A DNA stretch of 7,543 bases from Betaproteobacteria bacterium. Lineage in GTDB: Bacteria > Pseudomonadota > Gammaproteobacteria > Burkholderiales > SG8-39. The stretch spans positions 1 to 7,543 of the forward strand of contig JAABRB010000166.1 of assembly GCA_011391185.1 (NCBI GenBank), read 5' to 3'. The position numbers and the translations under genes were made by a program. The notes beneath the pieces were generated by a model that made no database searches, had not been told where the DNA came from, and worked only from the letters and a program-made list of their open reading frames with translations. This document shows positions 1 through 6,096 of the stretch, in pieces (position 1 is the stretch's first letter; each line of letters begins with the position of its first letter).

Positions 1-501
1 CACCACGTCGAAGATCAGCGCACCGCGATTCGCGACACGATCAAGGCGATTCGCGGAATCGCCGGGCGGCCACCGCGGGGCTGGGAAAGCCCGGGGCTCA
101 CCGAGACCGACGACACGATCGATCTCCTGAAGTCGGAAGGAATCGATTACGTGGCCGACTGGGTGCTGGACGATCAGCCGTGCCGGATCGCGACGGCGCA
201 TGGTCCGATGATCTCGGTGCCCTATACCGTCGAGCTCAACGACATTTCGATGATGGCACTCCAGCATCACCCGTCCGAGGAGATGCTCCGTCGGGGCGTC
301 GACCACTTCGAGCGGCTCTATGCCGAGAGCGAGCGGATCACCCGCGTCATGAGCATCAGCATGCATCCGTACCTCTCCGGCGTGCCGCATCGCATCGGCT
401 ACGTCGAGAAGCTCTACGCGCACATTGCCGCGCGTCCCGGGGTGCTCTTCTGGACCGGTGAGCAGATTCTCGACTGGTATCTCGGCGAGACTGCTGCCTA
501 G
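1..501 (+). CDS. Polysaccharide deacetylase family protein (PuuE/NodB-like), 3' part
   Basis: The frame is open from the first base of the window to a TAG at 499-501, giving the last 166 residues; the start lies upstream of the window. The visible part has the C-terminal half of the polysaccharide deacetylase (NodB, carbohydrate esterase 4-like) fold as seen in PuuE-type proteins: RGWESPGLTETDDT near residues 30-43, then YVADWVLDDQP, a SVPYTVELND strand, and the late HPYLSGVPHR motif, whose His is normally part of the active site, followed by the closing FWTGEQILDWY helix. This family hydrolyses C-N bonds, either N-acetyl groups on sugars or, in PuuE allantoinases, a ureide ring. The visible motifs look more like the cytoplasmic PuuE-like branch than cell-wall chitin deacetylases, but the N-terminal metal-binding Asp/His motif is outside the window, so substrate and localisation stay open. 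The TetR gene begins 17 bp downstream, so the two are probably co-transcribed. Confidence 0.85.
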   Translation, partial: HHVEDQRTAIRDTIKAIRGIAGRPPRGWESPGLTETDDTIDLLKSEGIDYVADWVLDDQPCRIATAHGPMISVPYTVELNDISMMALQHHPSEEMLRRGVDHFERLYAESERITRVMSISMHPYLSGVPHRIGYVEKLYAHIAARPGVLFWTGEQILDWYLGETAA

Positions 502-518
502 GCGGCGCGGCGGGTGGA

Positions 519-1274
519 ATGAAGCCCATGGGGCGCAAGACAGGAGTGGGCGCCGTGCGTGCGAAATCGGCGGCCCGCCGGCGCCTTTCCCCCGACGAGC
601 GCGAACGCCAGATCGTCGATGCGGCGATCGAATTCTTCGCCGAGGTCGGATTCGGCGGCCAGACGCGCGAGCTCTCGCGGCGGCTCGGCATCACCCAGCC
701 GCTTCTTTATCGGTACTTCCCGTCGAAGCAGGACCTGGTCGAGCGGGTATATCGCGAGGTTTACCTCGGCCCCTGGGACCCGGGCTGGGAACGGCTGCTC
801 GATGACCGGTCGATCCCGCTGCGCGAGCGTCTGATCGAGTTTTACGGCCGCTACACCGCGGCCATCTTCAACCCGCGATGGCTGCGCATCTATCTCTACT
901 CGGGGCTGCTCGGGGTGGGATTCAACAAGCGCTATCTTGCACGGCTCGAGCGACGCGTGCTCACGCGCATCTGCCGCGAGCTGCGCCACGAGTGGGGGCT
1001 GCCCACGCCCGGCCGGTCGCCGATCCGGGACGCGGAGATGGAACTCGTCCAGGGTCTGCAGGCCGCGATCTTCTATCACGGCGTGCGCAAGCACGTCTAC
1101 GGCATCGACGTGCAACCCGCGACCGGCCGCGCGATCGAGATCGCGGTCGATGCGCTGCTCGAGGGCGCGCCGCGCGAGATGCGCCGCCTGGTCGGCGGCG
1201 GGCGCGCTACTTCAGGCGCAGCTCCACGTCGCGCAGGAGCGGCTCGGAAGCGATCGAAATCTCGTTCTCGATGA
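519..1274 (+). CDS. TetR/AcrR-family transcriptional regulator
   Basis: The protein has 251 residues in the longest form. The N-terminal DNA-binding domain starts at about residue 25 (DERERQIVDAAIEFFAEVGF) and has the classic TetR helix-turn-helix at about residues 44-78: GFGGQTRELSRRLGITQPLLYRYFPSKQDL. The rest (about 80-225) is a helical ligand-binding and dimerisation domain of normal TetR length but without a recognisable ligand signature. The last 22 residues are a very basic, Arg/Lys/Ser/Ala-rich tail that lies entirely in the part overlapping the convergent hyuB gene, so it may be read-through rather than a conserved element. The start is uncertain: ATG at 519 and 528 have weak ribosome sites, while an in-frame GTG at 555 (residue 13) is preceded by AGGAG at good spacing. 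It is likely a repressor controlling the neighbouring catabolic genes; that is inferred from position only. Confidence 0.9.
   Translation: MKPMGRKTGVGAVRAKSAARRRLSPDERERQIVDAAIEFFAEVGFGGQTRELSRRLGITQPLLYRYFPSKQDLVERVYREVYLGPWDPGWERLLDDRSIPLRERLIEFYGRYTAAIFNPRWLRIYLYSGLLGVGFNKRYLARLERRVLTRICRELRHEWGLPTPGRSPIRDAEMELVQGLQAAIFYHGVRKHVYGIDVQPATGRAIEIAVDALLEGAPREMRRLVGGGRATSGAAPRRAGAARKRSKSRSR
542..546 (+). promoter_or_regulatory. Candidate ribosome binding site for an internal GTG start of tetR
   Basis: AGGAG lies 8 nt before an in-frame GTG at 555. It is a better match than anything before the ATG codons at 519 or 528. Using it would remove 12 residues and leave the helix-turn-helix intact. Confidence 0.45.
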
Positions 1275-3513
1275 GCGCACCGCACCCCGGGCAGTAGAAC
1301 TGCCTGAACTGCGGCAGGTCGTCGATGTAGCGCGCCGGATCGCCGACGATCGGATTCGACGCCTGGATCGGCCGGTCGTCGCGCGCGCAGTGGTCCTTGA
1401 AGTTTTCGCTCACCGGTCCGAGATCGGTCTCGCACTTCGCGCAGGCGTGGCGATGTCCTCCGGACATCGCATGCACCGCTAGCATGGCGGTCGCGAGAAA
1501 CTTCCGCTTGCCACCCGCTTTGCGCGGCGCGCCCGCTGGCGGCTTCGCCCGTGCGAGTCGCTCCTTGCGCATGGCGTTGCGCAGTTGTTCGGTCGCCTCG
1601 CGATCCGCCGTGCCGTCGGCGCGGAGCGCCACGCCGTACACGTCGCGCGCCGTCGTCTCCGTCACGTTCAGGTGCTCGATGTCGGATTCCACCAACGCCG
1701 GATCACGCTCGATCGGGTCGCCGAAGCCGCCTGCCGCGGACCAGAGCACGGCGTACACGTCGGTCGGGTTCTGGGTGAATTCCTCCTGGCGGAGTTGCAG
1801 CTCCTCGAACTCACCGGCGACGTCGAAAATGTCCCCCGGCATCTCGGAGCGTCCCATGCGCGCGGCAATGTCGGTGTTGCGCAGGAAACGATAGCGGTTC
1901 ACCGCACCCGGATACCCGCCCATCATGCCGGTCGAGGTCGGAACCGCGTTCCCCGACGATAGCGTGTCCTGCAGCACTTTCTCGGTCCGGTGCGGAATGA
2001 AGCACGATTCGGCGGAAAGACCGCCGCGGTATTTTCCCGCGCCGCCCGAATCAATCATCTCCTTTCGGTACAGGAACAGGATCGGAAAGGTCTGTTCGGT
2101 GTGCTCGACGTTCGGCAGCTTGCATATCGGCGTGCGTGATTGGCCGCCCGTGGAGATGCCGTCGCCCTGGGCGAACGCGCCGATCGCGCCGCCGATCGGA
2201 TCGACCAGGATGTAGCCGTATTTCTCTCCCCACTGGTCGATGCCGCGGAAGAGCGTCGCCGGCCACTGGCTCGTGCCGCCGATGCACATGATGTCTTTGC
2301 GCATCTCCGGATCGGCATGGATCATCTTGGAGATCACGTTATATGCCGGGTAGAGCGAGATTTCCATGCACTGCACCGGTGCCGTGGACACCGACGCCGG
2401 GAAATCGGCGCAGTTCAATGTGCCCGGCGTCGGATCGAAATCGACGTGCCGCAGCGCGCCGCCGACGGCGTAGTACTGATCCCAGCACAGGAGCTCGTTC
2501 AGCGCGACCATGATCGCTCCGCGCCATCCCGAGTACGTGGCGTTGATCGCGCCGACCTGTGGTGCGGTCCCCGCGTTCTCGAACACGAGTTTCGTGCCCT
2601 GCTTGCGCAGCGTGATCATCACCCGGTGCGTCCTGCGGTCGCCCGGCGCGGCGCATTCGATATAGGTGCGGTCGCGCCACACCCCGTCGGGCAGCCGCGC
2701 CATCTTGTCCAGAAACGCCCGCTCGCCGTCGTCGATGATCTTCTTCATCACCCCCTTGACCGTCTCGGCACCGTAGCGCTTGATGAGGGCGAGAATCCGA
2801 TTGCACCCGGTGATGTTGCCGGCGAGCTGGGCGCGGAAGTCGAGCGCCACCGCCGAGGGCTTGCGCGACGAGCGCAGGTACAGTTCCTCGATGTCGCGCC
2901 GCACCTCGCCCTTCTCGACGATCTTGGTCGGCGGGATCAGGATGCCTTCGTCGAACGCGTCGCGCGCGCTGGGGCAGAAGCTGCTGGGAGTGATGCCACC
3001 GATGTCGTACTGGTGCAGGCAGTTCGTGATCCAGCAGAAGAGCTCGCCTTTCCAGAACACCGGGGCGATCAGCATGACGTCCATCTGGTGGGCCGCGCCG
3101 ACCCAGGGATCGTTGGCGATGAACATGTCGCCTTCGTTGATGCCGGGGTTATCGGCGCGATTCTCGAGCATCCATTTCACCTGCGTATCGGTCACCCCGG
3201 ACATGTACTGCATGTAGGGTCCGAAGAACACGAACTCGGCGTCTTCGGTCAGGATCGACGGGTTGAGATCGAGCGCGTACATCGCGACCGGCGAGCCCGA
3301 GAGCCGCTGGATCGTGGATCCGTGCTCCTCGTTCACGTTCCAGAGCGCGTGGCGGATGACCTCGAACGTGACCGGGTCGATCAACTTCCGCCACTTGCGA
3401 TGCATCCTGAGCTTCGGCGAGATGCGCAGCTTCTTCGGCGGGACATAGCCGGTGCGGCGCCCGTCGAAGAGCCCGGGAGCCAGCTCGGAAAGTTTTTTCA
3501 ACGGAGCGTTCAT
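1207..3513 (-). CDS. Hydantoinase B / acetone carboxylase alpha-type subunit with fused C-terminal zinc-ribbon domain
   Basis: 768 residues, starting at ATG with GGAGAGG 7 nt upstream. Residues 1-44 are a basic N-terminal extension; the HyuB/oxoprolinase domain runs from about 45 (IDPVTFEVIRHALWNV) to about 630, ending in GGFGDPIERDPALVESDI and RDVYGVAL. The GDMFIANDPW motif is at 128-137. H142 and D145 (AAHQMD) and H167 (CLHQYD) are spaced like the Mn-binding His-x2-Asp ... His that I recall for acetone carboxylase alpha. A Pro/Ala/Lys-rich linker (about 650-670) leads to a C-terminal domain with CAKC (691-694) and CPGC (741-744), a zinc-ribbon pattern resembling the small gamma-type subunits of acetone and acetophenone carboxylases. 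Together with HyuA it should form a cytoplasmic ATP-dependent carboxylase or cyclic-amide hydrolase. It is shorter than AcxB in its core, and no separate gamma gene is present. The substrate is unknown. Its 3' end overlaps tetR by 68 bp. Confidence 0.93.
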   Translation of the reverse strand: MNAPLKKLSELAPGLFDGRRTGYVPPKKLRISPKLRMHRKWRKLIDPVTFEVIRHALWNVNEEHGSTIQRLSGSPVAMYALDLNPSILTEDAEFVFFGPYMQYMSGVTDTQVKWMLENRADNPGINEGDMFIANDPWVGAAHQMDVMLIAPVFWKGELFCWITNCLHQYDIGGITPSSFCPSARDAFDEGILIPPTKIVEKGEVRRDIEELYLRSSRKPSAVALDFRAQLAGNITGCNRILALIKRYGAETVKGVMKKIIDDGERAFLDKMARLPDGVWRDRTYIECAAPGDRRTHRVMITLRKQGTKLVFENAGTAPQVGAINATYSGWRGAIMVALNELLCWDQYYAVGGALRHVDFDPTPGTLNCADFPASVSTAPVQCMEISLYPAYNVISKMIHADPEMRKDIMCIGGTSQWPATLFRGIDQWGEKYGYILVDPIGGAIGAFAQGDGISTGGQSRTPICKLPNVEHTEQTFPILFLYRKEMIDSGGAGKYRGGLSAESCFIPHRTEKVLQDTLSSGNAVPTSTGMMGGYPGAVNRYRFLRNTDIAARMGRSEMPGDIFDVAGEFEELQLRQEEFTQNPTDVYAVLWSAAGGFGDPIERDPALVESDIEHLNVTETTARDVYGVALRADGTADREATEQLRNAMRKERLARAKPPAGAPRKAGGKRKFLATAMLAVHAMSGGHRHACAKCETDLGPVSENFKDHCARDDRPIQASNPIVGDPARYIDDLPQFRQFYCPGCGALIENEISIASEPLLRDVELRLK

Positions 3514-3565
3514 CTAGGCACCTCTCCAATATTGAGGTCTTGCCACTTCATGCCAAAGCGGTCGC

Positions 3566-3577
3566 ACGAACAAGGGG
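3566..3577 (+). repeat. 12-bp direct repeat ACGAACAAGGGG, copy 1
   Basis: This word recurs exactly at 3677-3688, 111 bp away. Part of it (ACAAGGGG) is found a third time, inverted, at 3774-3781. Confidence 0.7.
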
Positions 3578-3594
3578 GGGGCTTCCCCTTCCCG

Positions 3595-3620
3595 GCCCGG
3601 CGCGTTGCATCGCGCCGGGC
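3595..3620. repeat. Perfect stem-loop, 10-bp arms, in hyuA-hyuB gap
   Basis: GCCCGGCGCG (3595-3604) and CGCGCCGGGC (3611-3620) are perfect reverse complements around a 6-nt loop, TTGCAT. It is very stable as RNA on either strand. No U tract follows in the direction of hyuB transcription, so it is more likely a processing or stability hairpin, or part of a repeat element, than a terminator. Confidence 0.7.
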
Positions 3621-3632
3621 GTTCGCCGGCTC

Positions 3633-3652
3633 GGACGCGCGCAGGCGCGTCC
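3633..3652. repeat. Perfect stem-loop, 8-bp arms, GCAG loop
   Basis: GGACGCGC and GCGCGTCC pair perfectly around a GCAG loop, 12 bp from the preceding hairpin. A weaker third hairpin with the same GCAG loop (GCTCGA/TCGAGC) is at 3738-3753. Confidence 0.65.
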
Positions 3653-3676
3653 TTCGAATTCCCGGCTTACCCCCGA

Positions 3677-3688
3677 ACGAACAAGGGG
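3677..3688 (+). repeat. 12-bp direct repeat ACGAACAAGGGG, copy 2
   Basis: This is the exact second copy of the word at 3566-3577. Its 3' half is also the left arm of the inverted repeat that closes at 3781. Confidence 0.7.
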
Positions 3689-3781
3689 CAAGTTCCACGG
3701 CCCGCCCTGCATGGCGAGCCGGCGCGCGCGGCATCGAGCTCGAGCAGTCGAGCGCGACGAAACCCCGCGCTTGCCCCTTGT
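3681..3781. repeat. 12-bp inverted repeat enclosing 77 bp
   Basis: ACAAGGGGCAAG (3681-3692) and CTTGCCCCTTGT (3770-3781) are perfect reverse complements. The 77 bp inside contain the small GCAG-loop hairpin at 3738-3753 and no gene. The shape, short terminal inverted repeats around a small non-coding core, resembles a miniature element or structured intergenic repeat, but target-site duplications are not evident. Confidence 0.55.
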
Positions 3782-3831
3782 AAATCCCCTCGTTTGCAAC
3801 GGCAGTCGCATTCGAGGATGGGCCGAATTCC

Positions 3832-5937
3832 TCACTTAGCGAACGTCATTTCGAAATTTCCGTGGCCATCCACGCGCAGGCGGCGTCCGGGATGCACGAC
3901 CACCGTGGTGTCGGCGGTTTCGACGATCGCGGGCCCGTTCACGCGGTTGCCCGGCACCAGCCGCTCGCCGTCGAAGACCGGCGTCTTCCGCTTGCGCTTG
4001 AGATCCGACCAGTAGATGTCCCGCGGCGCGCGTGCCGCCGCGCGCGGGATCGTCGCGGACAGCTTCTTCGCCTTGACGAGCTTCGGGCGCGGCGTGAGCG
4101 CCCGGGCGCGAAGGCGAAACGTGACGATCTCGAGCTGCGCGCCGGGGAGGGCGGCGCCGCGACCGTAGAGCTGCTCGTAGCGCGCGACGAAATCGGTGCG
4201 CAGCTTCACTTCGAAGCCGGTCGCAAGCTTGCTGCCCGTGATCGGCACCTCGACCTCGTTGATCTGGCCCTTGTGCCGGACATCGAGCGAGAACTCGAAC
4301 GTCTGATGGGTCCGTGCGATGCCCTCTTCGGCCATGCGCTTGCGGGCCTCGGCTTCGAGCTTCGTGAAGTTGCCGTTGACACGCGCGGCGGGCACCGGCG
4401 TCGCCATGATTTCCGTGTGTTCGTAGATGTGCAGGACGTCGGCCGCCGCGGCGCCGAAGGCGCACCAGGTCGACGCAACCTCGCGCTGCGGGATGATCAC
4501 CTTCTTGATGCCGAGTTCTTTCGCGAAGACGCCCGCGTGGGCGGGGCCGGCGCCGCCGAACGCGTACAGGACGAAATCGCGCGGGTCGAAGCCCTTCTCG
4601 ACCGTGACCTTCCGGATGATGTCGGCCATCTGCAGTTCAACAATACGGCAGATTCCCGCCGCGCATTCGGTGACATCCATCTTGAGCTGCTTCGCGATCG
4701 CGCCCACGGCGCGCAGCGCCGCCTCGCGGTCGAGCTTCATCCGGCCGCCCGCGAAATCGTCCGGGTCCAGATAGCCGAGGACGAGCTGCGCATCCGTGAC
4801 GGTCGGGATCTCGCCGCCGCGCTGGTAGCAGACCGGTCCGGGGAAGGCGCCGGCACTGTCCGGGCCGACGGTCATCGTTCCCGCGGTCGGATTGACGCGC
4901 ACCAGGCTTCCGCCGCCGGATCCGATTGCCTGCAGGTCCACTTTCGGGAGGAAGTACTCGTACTGGTGGGTGTTGCTGATGAACGAGTACGCGGGCCTGC
5001 CGTCGTAGATGATCGACACGTCGAAAGACGTCCCGCCCATGTCGGTCGTGATGATGTGCTTGTCGCCCATCGCCTCGCCAAGGAAGCTCGACGCGGTAAC
5101 GCCCGCCACCGGGCCTGAATCGAGGGTGAGCAGCGGCGCCTCCTGCGCGCGCGCGACCGAGATCGTTCCGCCGCCGCACTGCGCGATCTGCAGGCCGTGC
5201 TTGTAACCGAGCTTGGCGAGCGCACTCTCGAGCCGCGCCACGTACCCGGTCAGGATCGGACCGAGATACGCGTTCAACGCGGTGGCGGTCACGCGCTCGT
5301 ACTCGCCCCAGCGCGGGGCGATTTCCACGGAGCAGGTCACGTAGACGTTCGGGGCGATCGCCCTTACCATCTCCGCCACGCGCCGCTCGTGACGCGAATT
5401 GCGGAACGACCACAGAAAGCAGATCGCGATCGCCTCGACGCCGAGATCGACCAGCTCGCGAATCGCGCGCTCGGCCTCCGCCTCGTTCAGCGGGACGATG
5501 ATCTCGTCGAAGCAGTCGACCCGTTCGGATACGCCGCGTATGAGACGCTTCGGCACGATCGGTGCCGGCTTCTGGGTCTCGGGAAAGTGCACCACCTTGC
5601 GGATGTCGCGCCCGGTGTAGCCGCGCGATCCGCGCATGATGTGGATCGCGTCCTCGTGGCCCTTGGTCGTGATCAGACCGACCTTGGCGCCGCGGTTCTG
5701 GATGATCGTGTTGGTGCCAACCGTGGTGCCGTGCGACAGGAACCGGATCTGGCGGCAGAAGGCCCCGAGCTCGAGTCCGAGCTTCTCGGCCCCGACCCGC
5801 AGGGCGTCCATCATGCCCTCCGCGAAGTCCTTCGGCGTCGACGGCACCTTCGTCGAGAGCATCTTGCCGCGGTCGTCGACGATCACGCAGTCCGTGAACG
5901 TCCCGCCGATGTCGATTCCGACGAGGTATTGGGACAC
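3832..5937 (-). CDS. Hydantoinase A / acetone carboxylase beta-type ATPase subunit
   Basis: 701 residues, starting at GTG behind a strong AGGAGGAG; ends at TGA. It is full length for the HyuA/oxoprolinase/AcxA family (about 690-720). Domains in order: an N-terminal ASKHA-fold segment with the phosphate-1 motif GIDIGGTFTD (7-16) and SHGTTVGTNTIIQNRG (68-83); a central ATPase part with DSGPVAGV (273-280), TTDMGGTSFDVSII (297-310), GSGGGSL (339-345), GPDSAGAFPGPVCY (358-371) and LGYLDPDDFAGG (387-398); AFGGAGPAHA (459-468); and a beta-rich C-terminal domain ending in GNRVNGPAIVE. The subunit phosphorylates the substrate with ATP (and in carboxylases also helps activate bicarbonate) before HyuB acts on it. 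The segment after GHEDAIHIMRGSRGY resembles acetone-carboxylase beta more than classical hydantoinases, judged from memory. It is read in the same direction as hyuB, which lies 318 bp downstream, and as the upstream cupin gene. Confidence 0.95.
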   Translation of the reverse strand: MSQYLVGIDIGGTFTDCVIVDDRGKMLSTKVPSTPKDFAEGMMDALRVGAEKLGLELGAFCRQIRFLSHGTTVGTNTIIQNRGAKVGLITTKGHEDAIHIMRGSRGYTGRDIRKVVHFPETQKPAPIVPKRLIRGVSERVDCFDEIIVPLNEAEAERAIRELVDLGVEAIAICFLWSFRNSRHERRVAEMVRAIAPNVYVTCSVEIAPRWGEYERVTATALNAYLGPILTGYVARLESALAKLGYKHGLQIAQCGGGTISVARAQEAPLLTLDSGPVAGVTASSFLGEAMGDKHIITTDMGGTSFDVSIIYDGRPAYSFISNTHQYEYFLPKVDLQAIGSGGGSLVRVNPTAGTMTVGPDSAGAFPGPVCYQRGGEIPTVTDAQLVLGYLDPDDFAGGRMKLDREAALRAVGAIAKQLKMDVTECAAGICRIVELQMADIIRKVTVEKGFDPRDFVLYAFGGAGPAHAGVFAKELGIKKVIIPQREVASTWCAFGAAAADVLHIYEHTEIMATPVPAARVNGNFTKLEAEARKRMAEEGIARTHQTFEFSLDVRHKGQINEVEVPITGSKLATGFEVKLRTDFVARYEQLYGRGAALPGAQLEIVTFRLRARALTPRPKLVKAKKLSATIPRAAARAPRDIYWSDLKRKRKTPVFDGERLVPGNRVNGPAIVETADTTVVVHPGRRLRVDGHGNFEMTFAK

Positions 5938-5940
5938 TTG

Positions 5941-5948
5941 CTCCTCCT
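5941..5948 (-). promoter_or_regulatory. Strong Shine-Dalgarno site fixing the GTG start of hyuA
   Basis: AGGAGGAG on the - strand ends 3 nt before the GTG codon at 5937; its AGGAGG core is 5 nt away. The next residues (MSQYLVGIDIGGTFTD) are where the family normally begins, so this GTG is very probably the real start. Confidence 0.8.
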
Positions 5949-5970
5949 GGCCCGGCCTTTATTTATCTAT

Positions 5971-6005
5971 CGCTAAATTGTAGCGCAGTCCGCCGCCGGG
6001 CGGCG
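5971..6005 (-). promoter_or_regulatory. Candidate promoter/operator region of hyuA
   Basis: An AT-rich island interrupts GC-rich DNA upstream of hyuA. On the - strand TACAAT (5982 to 5977) is one base from the -10 consensus and about 40 nt before the start codon; I find no good -35 at 16-18 bp. Two palindromes flank or cover it: CGCTA-AATTG-TAGCG (5971-5985), which contains the -10-like box, and CGCCGCC-G-GGCGGCG (5991-6005), where a -35/spacer would be. Either could bind a repressor such as the TetR protein; that link is inference. Confidence 0.35.
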
Positions 6006-6040
6006 ACCAGGGACTGCGCCCGCGTGCTGCCGGTTTTTTT

Positions 6041-6086
6041 CCCCTCCTTTTCAAGGAGGGGTGCCGCCGAAGGCGGCGGGGTGGTT
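6041..6086 (+). repeat. REP-like two-hairpin element, copy 1 (single)
   Basis: CCCCTCCTT-TTC-AAGGAGGGG (6041-6061) forms a 9-bp stem, followed by T, then GCCGCC-GAA-GGCGGC (6063-6077) and the tail GGGGTGGTT. It lies 10 bp downstream of the cupin stop, between cupin and hyuA. A T7 run (6034-6040) precedes it on the + strand, which is the wrong side to make a terminator for the - strand cupin gene. Two more copies are at 6723-6768 and 6820-6862. Confidence 0.85.
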
Positions 6087-6096
6087 CGGGCTCCGA

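Larger units (their letters stand above)
3514..3831. other. 318-bp gap between hyuA and hyuB, rich in inverted repeats
   Basis: I see no convincing gene in this gap. It carries two tight hairpins, a wider inverted repeat and a 12-bp direct repeat (listed separately), plus an 8-G run at 3574-3581. The only signal tied to a gene is the hyuB ribosome site, GGAGAGG on the - strand at 3521-3527. Genes of this pair usually sit much closer together, so the gap looks like an insertion of repeat-type DNA into the operon, or a site of mRNA processing or attenuation. None of the hairpins has a T tract on the - strand side, so a simple intrinsic terminator is not supported. Confidence 0.6.

Noticed and set aside
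1..501. Naming the deacetylase puuE (allantoinase)
   Set aside because: Only the C-terminal part is visible and PuuE-like proteins include many of unknown substrate; no other allantoin gene is present to support it.
3574..3581. Run of eight G as a sign of a frameshift or assembly error
   Set aside because: It lies in non-coding DNA and breaks no reading frame, so nothing can be concluded from it.
2140..3783. Long open frame on the + strand (547 codons) opposite hyuB
   Set aside because: It is antisense to a gene with clear family motifs, its composition is dominated by Arg/Asp/His/Ala/Val as expected for a GC-rich shadow frame, and no domain is recognisable.
3862..5118. Open frame on the + strand (418 codons) opposite hyuA
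   Set aside because: It is a shadow of hyuA, with no recognisable motif and the same low-complexity Arg/Ala/Asp-rich make-up.
1207..5937. Naming the pair acxA/acxB or apc
   Set aside because: The carboxylase resemblance rests on motifs recalled from memory; substrate and subunit make-up are not established, so no gene symbol is given.
5197..5976. Open frame on the + strand opposite the 5' part of hyuA
   Set aside because: It is antisense to the conserved ATPase domain, has no motif, and is explained by GC-rich codon usage.
6034..6061. Intrinsic terminator made of the REP hairpin and T7 run
   Set aside because: The T run precedes the hairpin on the + strand and becomes an A tract on the - strand, so the order is wrong for either direction.
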